DNA from: Acidobacteriota bacterium
GTDB taxonomy: Bacteria; Acidobacteriota; Terriglobia; Terriglobales; Acidobacteriaceae
Assembly: GCA_003225005.1 (NCBI GenBank)
Contig: QIAN01000222.1
Coordinates: 1-64,000, forward strand
DNA: 64,000 nt
Reading direction: 5' to 3'
Below the pieces are notes generated by a model that worked only from the letters and a program-made list of their open reading frames with translations, was not told the origin of the DNA and did not search any database. The translations under genes were made by a program, and so were the position numbers. Numbering within the stretch: the stretch's first letter is position 1; each line of letters opens with the position of its first letter. This document shows positions 35,236 to 42,548 of this stretch, one piece after another.

Positions 35236-36231
35236 ATGCCCGATACAATTCTCGTAGTCATCGAACAACGCGAAGGCACACTGAATCGCGTCTCCTGGGA
35301 AACCATTAGCGCCGGCCAGGCCATCGCCGCTGCTACGCGCTGGACTCTCGAAGCCGCAGTGGTTGGTGCCAAAGTCGCGGAGCTCGCCAGCGAAGTGGCG
35401 GCCAAGAAAGTCGCGAAGGCGTACGCCGTCGAATCGCCCAAGCTGGAACCTTACACTCCTGACGCCTTCGTGGCAGCGCTCAAGCAATTCATCACCGCAA
35501 AGCAGCCCAAGCTTGTACTCATGCCCCACACCTATCAAGTGCGCGACTTCGTCCCCAAGCTGGCGACGGCGATGGGTCGCACCGTAATCAGCGACTGCAT
35601 CGGCTTCAAGCACGAGAGCGGAAAGCTCGTCTTCACCCGCCAGATGTTCCAGGGAAAATTCTCTGCTGACGTGAGCTTCGCATCCGAGGCTCCGTGGTTT
35701 GCCACCTTTCAGAATGGCGCTTTCCGCGGAGACAAGGCTGAAGCCGGTGCTAGTGCGGCTCCGGTCGAACCCGTGAGCGTGGAGATTGCCGACAACCTAG
35801 TTCGCAATAAGCCGCAAGAAGTTTTCAAGGAGGCGAAGCAGGCCGTCGACCTCACGCAGGCGGAAATTATTGTCTCCGTTGGCCGCGGCATCAAAGAGCA
35901 AAAAAACATCGAGCTGGCCAAGCAACTCGCGGACGCGCTGGGCGGAGACCTCGCGGCGTCCCGTCCCATTTGCGATTCCGGCTGGCTGCCCATGGACCGC
36001 CAGATCGGCTCATCCGGTCAGACCGTGGCGCCCAAGCTTTATCTCGCTCTCGGCATCAGCGGCGCCATTCAGCACATCGTTGGAATGAAAGGCTCACGCA
36101 CGATCATCGCGGTGAACAAAGATCCCGAAGCACCTATCTTCGAGATTGCAGACTATGCCATCGTTGGCAACTTGTTCGACATCGTCCCGCCGCTGATTGA
36201 GGAAGTTAAGAAGGCGAAGGCGGGGGGGTAG
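35236..36231 (+). CDS. etfA: Electron transfer flavoprotein alpha subunit
   Basis: 331 residues. The C-terminal FAD-binding domain shows the standard pattern: VSVGRGIKEQKNIELAKQLA, ASRPICDSGWLPMDRQIGSS with GQTVAPKLYLALGISGAIQH, and TIIAVNKDPEAPIFEIADYA. The N-terminal domain (VVIEQREGTLNRVSWETISA) pairs with EtfB. It is 118 bp downstream of etfB on the same strand. The stop codon overlaps the first base of a 14-bp inverted repeat that flanks the next pseudogene. Confidence 0.95.
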   Translation: MPDTILVVIEQREGTLNRVSWETISAGQAIAAATRWTLEAAVVGAKVAELASEVAAKKVAKAYAVESPKLEPYTPDAFVAALKQFITAKQPKLVLMPHTYQVRDFVPKLATAMGRTVISDCIGFKHESGKLVFTRQMFQGKFSADVSFASEAPWFATFQNGAFRGDKAEAGASAAPVEPVSVEIADNLVRNKPQEVFKEAKQAVDLTQAEIIVSVGRGIKEQKNIELAKQLADALGGDLAASRPICDSGWLPMDRQIGSSGQTVAPKLYLALGISGAIQHIVGMKGSRTIIAVNKDPEAPIFEIADYAIVGNLFDIVPPLIEEVKKAKAGG

Positions 36232-36680
36232 TTTCGAGTTTCAGGTGTATTCCGAGGGGGAAGGAAGGGGTTCGGATTGAGCCACAAATATCAAGATCTC
36301 ATCGTTTGATTCTCGCGTGACCGAAGGTTTTCCTAAGATTGAGATCCATGGCTTGACTTCGCAACTGCGTCGTCTCAGTAGCTTCGAACATTGCCGAAGG
36401 CCAAGGCCGGCTAACCAGAGGCGAGTTTTGTCACTTCCTCGGCCAGGCAGGGGGCTCGCTGCTTGAATTGGAAACTCAGCCGGCAATTGCCGTTGATTTG
36501 CGCTTTCTTGCTCAGGCCGAGTTTAAAGAGCTGGAAGAAAGAATCCTGCGAAGTCCGAAGATGACTGAACGGCCTAAGCGAATCGATCCCAGTGCATGAA
36601 ACTGGAACAGAGTAGTTCGTGGACGCGCGGTCGCGCTTGCGCCACACCAAACTTGAAACTCGAAACCTGAAACTCGAAAC
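36231..36680. repeat. Inverted 14-bp repeats flanking a four-helix-bundle pseudogene
   Basis: GTTTCGAGTTTCAG at 36231-36244 is the exact inverse of CTGAAACTCGAAAC at 36667-36680. A further tandem copy, TTGAAACTCGAAAC, stands at 36653-36666. A related run of GAAACTCGAAAC units lies at 30399-30418 between the two efflux genes. The inverted pair bounds a 450-bp unit inserted between etfA and the ETF-quinone oxidoreductase gene, which looks like a small mobile or repeat-derived unit. Confidence 0.6.
36277..36599 (+). pseudogene. Broken four-helix-bundle (23S rRNA intervening-sequence type) protein
   Basis: Frame pieces LSHKYQDLIV, HGLTSQLRRLS, then after a shift ASNIAEGQGRLTRGEFCHFL, GQAGGSLLELETQPAIAVDL and RFLAQAEFKELEERI fit the S23/four-helix-bundle family (pattern YxDLxVW...YGLTSQLRRA..S...NIAEG..R). 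An early TGA and at least two frameshifts destroy it. It lies inside the 14-bp inverted repeats at 36231 and 36680. Confidence 0.7.
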
Positions 36681-36682
36681 GT

Positions 36683-38401
36683 ATGCTGATTTTCCGCAAA
36701 CCCATCGAAGGCATTGAGCGGCCGCAGATGCCGGCCGATGCAGTCATCGTCGGCGGCGGACCGGCGGGCATGGCGTGTGCCTTACGTTTGTCGCAGCTCA
36801 TTGACGCGCACAACGTCAAGAACTCCGATTCGCAGCTCAGCAAAGAAAACATCTACGTTCTAGAAAAAGCGCGCGAGATCGGACAGCACTGTCTTTCAGG
36901 TGCGCTGCTCGATCCGCGCTCCATGCGCGAACTGCTTCCCGGATTCGAGCAAGAAGCTCCGCTCGACGCCGAAGTCGGCAAAGAAGCTGTCTACTTTCTC
37001 ACCAAGAAGGGCAAGCTCAAGCTGCCGATCACTCCGCCGCCTCTGCGCGACCACGGCAATTACGTGATCTCACTTAACCGCTTTGTGAAGTGGCTGGGCG
37101 GCAAGGTCGAACAGACGGGCATCACTATCTTCACGGGCTTCGCCGGGTCTGAGCTTCTTTTTGACGGCGACCGCGTCACCGGCGTCCGCACCGACGACAA
37201 GGGCGTGGATAAACAAGGGCGCCCGAAGTCCAATTTCGAGCCCGGCTACGACCTGCACGCCAAAGTCGTCATTCTCGCCGAGGGGCCGCGCGGGTCTTTA
37301 GCCAAGCAGCTCATCAATAAATTCGATCTTGCCAAAGACGCCAATCCGCAAACCTATGGCGTTGGCGTGAAAGAACTTTGGGAAGTCCCTTCCGGCCGCA
37401 TCGCTGCGGGCGAAGTGATGTATACCCTGGGCTGGCCGCTGACCAGCAAAGAATATGGCGGCGCCTGGATTTACGGATCAAAGGACAATATCGTCTCGCT
37501 CGGTTTCGTCATCGGACTTGACTACCCCGATCCGCGCCTCGACCCGCAGCATGTCCTGCAGGAATTCAAAAAGCATCCGTTTGTCGGGAAGCTTCTCGAA
37601 GGCGGCAAGATGATCCGCTACGGAGCGAAGGCGATGCCTTACGGCGGATGGTGGGCAGTTCCGCCCGTCGCCGGCAGTGGATGGATGCTTGTGGGCGACT
37701 CGGCCGGCTTCGTCAATTCGGCGCGGCTGAAGGGAATTCATCTTGCGATCAAGAGTGGCATGCTTGCCGCAGAGGCCGCGTTCGAAGCTTTGAGCAAGGG
37801 CGATACCTCCGCCGCGACTTTGAGCGAGTACCAGAAAAAAGTCGAGCGCAGCTGGATCAAGGACGAACTCTGGAAAGTCCGCAACATGCACCAGGGATTC
37901 GAGCACGGACTCTACGCTGGCATGTTCCACGCTGCGCTGCAATTTGTTACGGGAGGACACGGTTTGCACAACCGGTATCCCGGAAAGGCTGGACATGAGC
38001 ATATGCGCAAGCTCGCAGTGCTTCCTCCCCATGGAGGGTCAGAAGAGGCTCATCTGCTCGGCCCCGCCAAAGGTGACGGCAAGCTTACCTTCGACAAGCT
38101 GACTGACCTCTACCACTCCGGCACGAAGCACGAAGAGGACCAACCCGCGCACCTGGTCATTCACGACACCAATATTTGCGAGCAGCGCTGCGTGAAAGAG
38201 TACGGCAGCCCGTGCCAGAATTTCTGCCCAGCCAACGTCTATGAGATGCTCGACGACGCGTCCACCCCCAACGGCAAGCGCATCAGCTTGAACCCATCGA
38301 ACTGCGTCCACTGCAAGACGTGCGACATCGCCGATCCGTATCAGATCATCACTTGGGTTCCGCCGGAAGGGGGTGGTGGTCCGAACTACGACGGCATGTG
38401 A
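36683..38401 (+). CDS. Electron transfer flavoprotein-ubiquinone oxidoreductase
   Basis: 572 residues. The FAD-binding start is DAVIVGGGPAGMACALRLSQ, followed by EKAREIGQHCLSGALLDPRS, the ubiquinone-binding region and a C-terminal ferredoxin-like domain. The 4Fe-4S cysteines appear as NICEQRCVKEYGSPCQNFCP and NCVHCKTCDIADP, ending GGGGPNYDGM. The enzyme is a monotopic membrane protein that moves electrons from reduced ETF to quinone. It lies just downstream of etfB-etfA, completing the route. The repeat-bounded pseudogene separates it from etfA, so it may have its own promoter. Confidence 0.95.
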   Translation: MLIFRKPIEGIERPQMPADAVIVGGGPAGMACALRLSQLIDAHNVKNSDSQLSKENIYVLEKAREIGQHCLSGALLDPRSMRELLPGFEQEAPLDAEVGKEAVYFLTKKGKLKLPITPPPLRDHGNYVISLNRFVKWLGGKVEQTGITIFTGFAGSELLFDGDRVTGVRTDDKGVDKQGRPKSNFEPGYDLHAKVVILAEGPRGSLAKQLINKFDLAKDANPQTYGVGVKELWEVPSGRIAAGEVMYTLGWPLTSKEYGGAWIYGSKDNIVSLGFVIGLDYPDPRLDPQHVLQEFKKHPFVGKLLEGGKMIRYGAKAMPYGGWWAVPPVAGSGWMLVGDSAGFVNSARLKGIHLAIKSGMLAAEAAFEALSKGDTSAATLSEYQKKVERSWIKDELWKVRNMHQGFEHGLYAGMFHAALQFVTGGHGLHNRYPGKAGHEHMRKLAVLPPHGGSEEAHLLGPAKGDGKLTFDKLTDLYHSGTKHEEDQPAHLVIHDTNICEQRCVKEYGSPCQNFCPANVYEMLDDASTPNGKRISLNPSNCVHCKTCDIADPYQIITWVPPEGGGGPNYDGM

Positions 38402-38480
38402 TATTCATGCCGTTGACACGGGCGCCCGCGCCCGGGTGAAATTCACTGCGTAAACTGATTCGCCGAAGGGGACCTCGCGA

Positions 38481-39404
38481 ATGAAGCTCGGCTGCGGAAT
38501 TCTTCCTCTATCTAAGCAAGCGTTCTTTGCCGTACTGCTTTCACTGTCCGCTCTCGCGCAGCAAGCCGCCCAGCCGGTGCAGCCAAATGCCACGCCCAAG
38601 CCGGTGACCGGGGCCGAGCGGCTGCAGCAATGGCGATTATCACAGATGCCCATGCTCATGGACGACTTCGGCGAGCTGGCGCGCTACCGAGAGGCCAATG
38701 CTGCTCTCCAGCCTCCTGCGCCCAGTGAGAACCGCGTCGTGTTCTTTGGCGACTCCATCACCGACATGTGGAAGCTCGACGTGTCATTCCCCGGCAAACC
38801 GTACATCAACCGCGGGATCAGCGGGCAGACTACGCCGCAACTGCTGATTCGATTCCGGCCGGAGGTGATCGACCTTCACCCGAAAGTGGTTGTCATTCTC
38901 GCCGGGACCAATGACATTGCCGGCAACACCGGGCCCGAGAGTTTGGAACAGATCGAGGGGAACTACGCGTCCATGGCGGAACTGGCACGTGCGCATGAGA
39001 TCAAGGTGATCTACGCATCGGTGCTCCCCGTGCACGAATACACGCCCGAAGCCGGAGACATGTTCACCCAGCGCCCTCCTGAGAAGATCGTGGCGCTCAA
39101 TCGCTGGCTGAAGAACTATTGTGCGTCTTCATCTGTTGTCCCGCGAACCAGCTGCGTCTATCTCGACTACTTCAGCGCCATGGTTGACGATAAGGGATAC
39201 ATGAAGAAAGAGCTGGCCGACGACGGGTTAAATCCCAACGCTGCGGGATACAAGATCATGGCTCCCCTGGCGGAGGCAGCGATCGAGAAGGCGCTTATGG
39301 ACCTTCCCAAAACTGCCCATTTGGGCTTCGCCGAAATCAATGTAACCTCGCGTCGGCCCCGGCAATCTATAATGACAATGAGTTTCCGACTGCCCTGGCC
39401 TTAG
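38481..39404 (+). CDS. Exported SGNH/GDSL hydrolase
   Basis: 307 residues with a signal peptide (AFFAVLLSLSALAQQ). Block I is VVFFGDSITDMW (Ser about residue 90), block II Gly in INRGISGQTTPQLL, block III VVVILAGTNDIAGN, and the late Asp/His box is in DDGLNPNAAGYKIM (the usual DxxHP is DGLNP here). It is an esterase/lipase or acylhydrolase acting outside the cytoplasm. The change of catalytic His to Asn in the last block, if the alignment is right, would weaken activity. Substrate unknown; related proteins deacetylate sugars. Confidence 0.8.
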   Translation: MKLGCGILPLSKQAFFAVLLSLSALAQQAAQPVQPNATPKPVTGAERLQQWRLSQMPMLMDDFGELARYREANAALQPPAPSENRVVFFGDSITDMWKLDVSFPGKPYINRGISGQTTPQLLIRFRPEVIDLHPKVVVILAGTNDIAGNTGPESLEQIEGNYASMAELARAHEIKVIYASVLPVHEYTPEAGDMFTQRPPEKIVALNRWLKNYCASSSVVPRTSCVYLDYFSAMVDDKGYMKKELADDGLNPNAAGYKIMAPLAEAAIEKALMDLPKTAHLGFAEINVTSRRPRQSIMTMSFRLPWP

Positions 39405-39430
39405 GGGATACCCAGGCCGCGGCGGCGAGG

Positions 39431-39560
39431 GAAAGGGTTTGACGGACAACGAGTGTCCGTCCCTTATATTTCCCGAGGGCGCTGGTGGAAACGCCGGCGC
39501 CTCCCGGTCCTTCGAAGGACCATTGGAAAGGAAACAGCCGCCGGGATTTCTCCTCCCTGC
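39431..39560 (+). ncRNA. Structured leader upstream of moaA, Moco-riboswitch-like
   Basis: Four stems are readable: GACGGACA-ACGAG-TGTCCGTC (39441-39461), GGCGCTGG-TGGAAACG-CCGGCGCC (39478-39501), the palindrome GGTCCTTC/GAAGGACC (39506-39521), and TCCCGG (39502-39507) closing with CCGGGA (39541-39546) around it. The conserved-looking CATTGGAAAGGAAAC (39521-39535) sits between the last stem and its closing strand. The position ahead of moaA and this arrangement match the molybdenum- or tungsten-cofactor riboswitch as I remember it. A covariance search is needed. The moaA start lies about 120 bp further on. Confidence 0.55.
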
Positions 39561-39600
39561 CTGTTTGTTTCCTTTTTCCAGAACAAGCTTTTCGCCATTA

Positions 39601-39663
39601 GCTTTTGGCTCTTAGCTCGATCCGTTCCCGACTACGGGCGCGAGAAACCTAAGAGCTAAAAGC
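39601..39663 (+). repeat. Stem-loop repeat inserted between the leader and moaA
   Basis: GCTTTTGGCTCTTAG (39601-39615) pairs with CTAAGAGCTAAAAGC (39649-39663) at 14 of 15 positions plus one G-U. The loop contains CCCG-ACTA-CGGG. The unit belongs to a word family (GCTAAGAGC, TTAGCTCTT) that recurs in the atp operon spacers at 58.4, 60.0 and 61.4 kb. The presumed moaA ribosome binding site AGGAG follows immediately. Confidence 0.6.
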
Positions 39664-39678
39664 ACAGGAGCCAAGAGC

Positions 39679-40680
39679 CTGGTTCTCACCGACAAATTCG
39701 GGCGCGCCATCACCGACCTGCGGATATCGATTACCGACCGCTGCAACTACAAGTGTGTTTACTGCCGCACGGGGACCGGAGGTGCGCTCTACGGAGATCT
39801 GCCCTTCGAAGACTATCTGCGGATGGCGCGGGTGCTGGTGGGGATGGGGATTACGAAGATTCGGTTGACTGGCGGGGAGCCGCTGCTGCGCAAGGGTGTG
39901 GTGGACTTTGTGCGTGAGTTGGCACAACTCCGTGCGCCGGACGGCGGAAGCGGCGGCGAGCCGCTCCACATCGCTCTGACCACGAACGGCCACCTGCTAG
40001 CCGATCTTGCTCAGCCGCTCAAGGATGCGGGCCTCACTCGCGTGACGGTCTCGATGGACGCGGTCGATGCCGATCGCTTCGCCCGCATCACCCGCGTGCC
40101 CAACGGATACGATCACGTGCTTGCCGGCATCGGCGCTGCACGCCGTGCCGGACTCTGGCCGGTGAAAGTGAATTGCGTGCTGCTCCGCGGATTCAACGAA
40201 GATCAAGTCGTCCCCTTTGGAAAGTTTGCGCGTGAAGAAGGCGTCACCGTACGCTTCATCGAATTCATGCCGCTTGAAGAGGACCGCGTGTGGTCGCCCG
40301 ACACCGTGGTTGCGCTCGACGAAATCCTGGCGCGCATGGCCGACTATCGGCGGCTGGTCGAGATCCCGCACGCGCGCTCGGAAACCGCCCGCCGCTACCG
40401 CTTCGACGACGGCGTCGGCGAGATCGGCATCATCGCGCCCGTCACGCATCCTTTCTGCGGACAGTGTAGCCGAATACGCATCACCAGCGACGGAAAGATC
40501 CGCACCTGCCTGTTCTCGGTGTGGGACCACGATCTGCATGCCCAGATGCGCCGCGGTGCTAGCGACGAAGAGTTGGCAGAATTTATTTGCGGAGTGGTGG
40601 CGAAAAAAGAGGAACGCCATCACATCGGCGAGCCGGATTTTGTGCCGGCGTCAAGGACGATGGTACACATTGGGGGATAG
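39679..40680 (+). CDS. moaA: GTP 3',8-cyclase, molybdopterin step 1 (probable CTG start)
   Basis: A radical-SAM enzyme that converts GTP to 3',8-cH2GTP. Reading from CTG 39679 gives 333 residues: LTDKFGRAITDLRISITDRC, the SAM cluster CX3CX2C (Cys 22, 26, 29), GGEPLLRKGVVDFVREL, the second cluster FCGQCSRIRITSDGKIRTCL, and the C-terminal Gly-Gly. No ATG, GTG or TTG lies in frame between the upstream stop near 39613 and the first cluster; the first ATG (39823) would delete the SAM cluster. AGGAG lies 9 bases before the CTG. A riboswitch-like leader precedes it. The gene is otherwise intact. Confidence 0.88.
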   Translation: MVLTDKFGRAITDLRISITDRCNYKCVYCRTGTGGALYGDLPFEDYLRMARVLVGMGITKIRLTGGEPLLRKGVVDFVRELAQLRAPDGGSGGEPLHIALTTNGHLLADLAQPLKDAGLTRVTVSMDAVDADRFARITRVPNGYDHVLAGIGAARRAGLWPVKVNCVLLRGFNEDQVVPFGKFAREEGVTVRFIEFMPLEEDRVWSPDTVVALDEILARMADYRRLVEIPHARSETARRYRFDDGVGEIGIIAPVTHPFCGQCSRIRITSDGKIRTCLFSVWDHDLHAQMRRGASDEELAEFICGVVAKKEERHHIGEPDFVPASRTMVHIGG

Positions 40681-40783
40681 CTGCCAGTTCTCAGCTGTCA
40701 GTAGCGTTTCCCCCCGACAGAGTGCGCCGTGAACGAATGTCTCCTTCCTGAAATGCAACATCAATCCGTCAAAATCCGGATTC

Positions 40784-41077
40784 ATGGTTGCTATCCTTGC
40801 GATTTGCATTTTTCTTAGCGCCAGCCAGGGGGCGCAGGCTCAAACCGGTACCTGCCTAGGTTTCGAGCGCAACCATTACCCCGGCGACGCGAATCTGAAA
40901 GGCTTGAACCCTGCCACCTCCCCCGATCCTTTCCTCGGGGCAGGACTCACTGATCGAATGGGGACGGGTCGAGAGCGGTCCGGCTCTTGCCCGTTGGTGC
41001 GCCGACGGTGCACAATACTCGCGGAGCCGGGCAACTGTCCTTTGGATGCCTTCGAAAAGGTATCTTGGGGAGACTAG
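40784..41077 (+). pseudogene. Signal peptide plus start of a secreted protein, truncated
   Basis: The frame begins with a good signal peptide (MVAILAICIFLSASQGAQAQ) and TCLGFERNHYPGDANLKGL, which resembles the beginning of DUF1906-type glycoside-hydrolase-like proteins (GFDxNxYPGD). After about residue 40 the sequence becomes non-protein-like and passes a hairpin CCCCGA-TCCTTTCC-TCGGGG at 40921-40940. The remainder of the domain is missing. The following 41078-41390 contains no gene I can support. Confidence 0.4.
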
Positions 41078-41390
41078 CTGTGAAAGGAAACACCAGCAGC
41101 TTCAACATCCCCGCAGGCTGGGCGCTGACGTCGAATTGCGGATCTCAATCAAGGGTCGGCTAAACGATAACGCGCAGTGGGTCTGCTGCAGCCGCTGTGA
41201 GCTTTCAACATCCCCGTTCCAAGATGAAGCTGACGAAAGCAGTTTGTTGCGGCTTATTTGGAGCTGAAGGCGAGTCACAACATGGGCACCGTTACTGCCG
41301 TTTGCAGTCTGGAGAACTATCTCGTCCTTCCCTAACTACATTGTCTTTTGCGGCGTGCACTTTATGGCCAGCCGCAGATGCGGTAGAATA

Positions 41391-41837
41391 ATGACATCCT
41401 CCATGTCCGACCGCACCTTCACTCTGGATGAAGCTCAATCATTACTGCCCGTACTTGAGTCGCTTCTGCGCGCCGCCATCGCCGGTAAGGAACTGATCGA
41501 GGACGTTGAAGCCGAGATGCAGGCCGTAAACCATCGCATCTTTCTCAACGGCGGAACTTCTGTGGATATTGTTCCACTGGCTCGTCGCAAGGCGGAGCGC
41601 GTCAAGGCTGAGCAGCGTGTGCGCGATGCGCTGGCAGAAATTGATTCCATCGGGGTGCAGGTCAAAGACATCGATATCGGCCTGTTGGACTTCCCCTGCA
41701 CGGTCGAAGGCCGCACGGTTCTGCTTTGCTGGAAGCTGGGCGAGAAAAGCATCACGCAATGGCACGGGGTGGAAGAAGGTTTTGCAGGCCGCAAGCCCAT
41801 CGACGAGCGCATCGCCAAGGGAAAGAGAACAAACTAA
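41391..41837 (+). CDS. DUF2203 family protein
   Basis: 148 residues from ATG 41391 (the frame is open to 41355). TFTLDEAQSLLPVLESLLRA at the start and VKDIDIGLLDFPCTVEGRTV with VLLCWKLGEKSITQWHGVEE and GFAGRKPID at the end are the hallmarks of DUF2203. The first half is a charged helical region. The family is widespread and uncharacterised; no partner gene is adjacent. A second start four codons later (ATG 41403) is possible. Confidence 0.82.
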   Translation: MTSSMSDRTFTLDEAQSLLPVLESLLRAAIAGKELIEDVEAEMQAVNHRIFLNGGTSVDIVPLARRKAERVKAEQRVRDALAEIDSIGVQVKDIDIGLLDFPCTVEGRTVLLCWKLGEKSITQWHGVEEGFAGRKPIDERIAKGKRTN

Positions 41838-42043
41838 CGCCTGGCTGCTGCGTTAGAGATATGAGATGAGGCCTACAGGCCTCCGAGCGGTTGGAGTTCC
41901 TACCAAACGAAACTCCTAGTCCCGACTCCAGCAGGCCGCGCAATCCTCGAAAACGAGGGGTTCTGTTCTTGCCGAATCCTGCTCTGGCTCTGAGATGTGG
42001 CGGAGATAATGCGTGGCTATCTGACTCATTCTGAGCACGCTTC

Positions 42044-42166
42044 TTACTGTTCTTCGTTGAGTGCGGTGTGCAGAGAGACGAGCAGCTGATGGACCTTCTC
42101 GGGGTCTGTTTCTTGGGCGATCTGCCGGCACAGATCCCTGACAGCGGTGCCCTGTACTCCGGACAT
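42044..42166 (-). CDS. Small 40-residue helical protein
   Basis: From ATG 42166 to TAA 42044 the minus strand encodes MSGVQGTAVRDLCRQIAQET followed by DPEKVHQLLVSLHTALNEEQ. The pattern RxLCRxIxxExDPxKxxxLxxxLxxxLxE is a short amphipathic two-helix unit that recurs in acidobacterial small proteins, so I believe it is real. Ribosome binding site weak. No function known. Positions 42167-42548 to its right hold no further gene and should contain promoters for this gene and the next. Confidence 0.45.
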   Translation of the reverse strand: MSGVQGTAVRDLCRQIAQETDPEKVHQLLVSLHTALNEEQ

Positions 42167-42548
42167 GCTTGGAATTGGTCCTCGCCTGGTTCCAATTATT
42201 TTACGACATGAAAATAATGAGTCTATCAAGTGGTTTCCCTAGCGCAAGTGCCTTAGTAGCAGTGAATTGCGGGCTTGCTGTCTTGGCCTTCGGGGTCCGG
42301 CAGTCTAGGGCACCGGGCGGAACAATCAGATTCCAAACAACTTTCAGATGAGCAACATCCTCATACTCGAGGGGTTTATAGTAAAAGCACTTCGACGAGA
42401 GCATTTTTTGGATACTTGGTATGACTGGTAAAGAGAACCTTGCGTCTGGACTGGCGTGCTCAGTCGGGCAAGGTTGAACGTCCGGCGTTCGCTTGGAGAA
42501 CTTCGCCTCATCTCCCCACACGAGGGCGGTGCGGCCAAAGGAACTACA

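Noticed and set aside
40921-40940. CCCCGA/TCGGGG hairpin as a terminator
   Set aside because: There is no T-run after the stem and it lies inside a decayed coding fragment.
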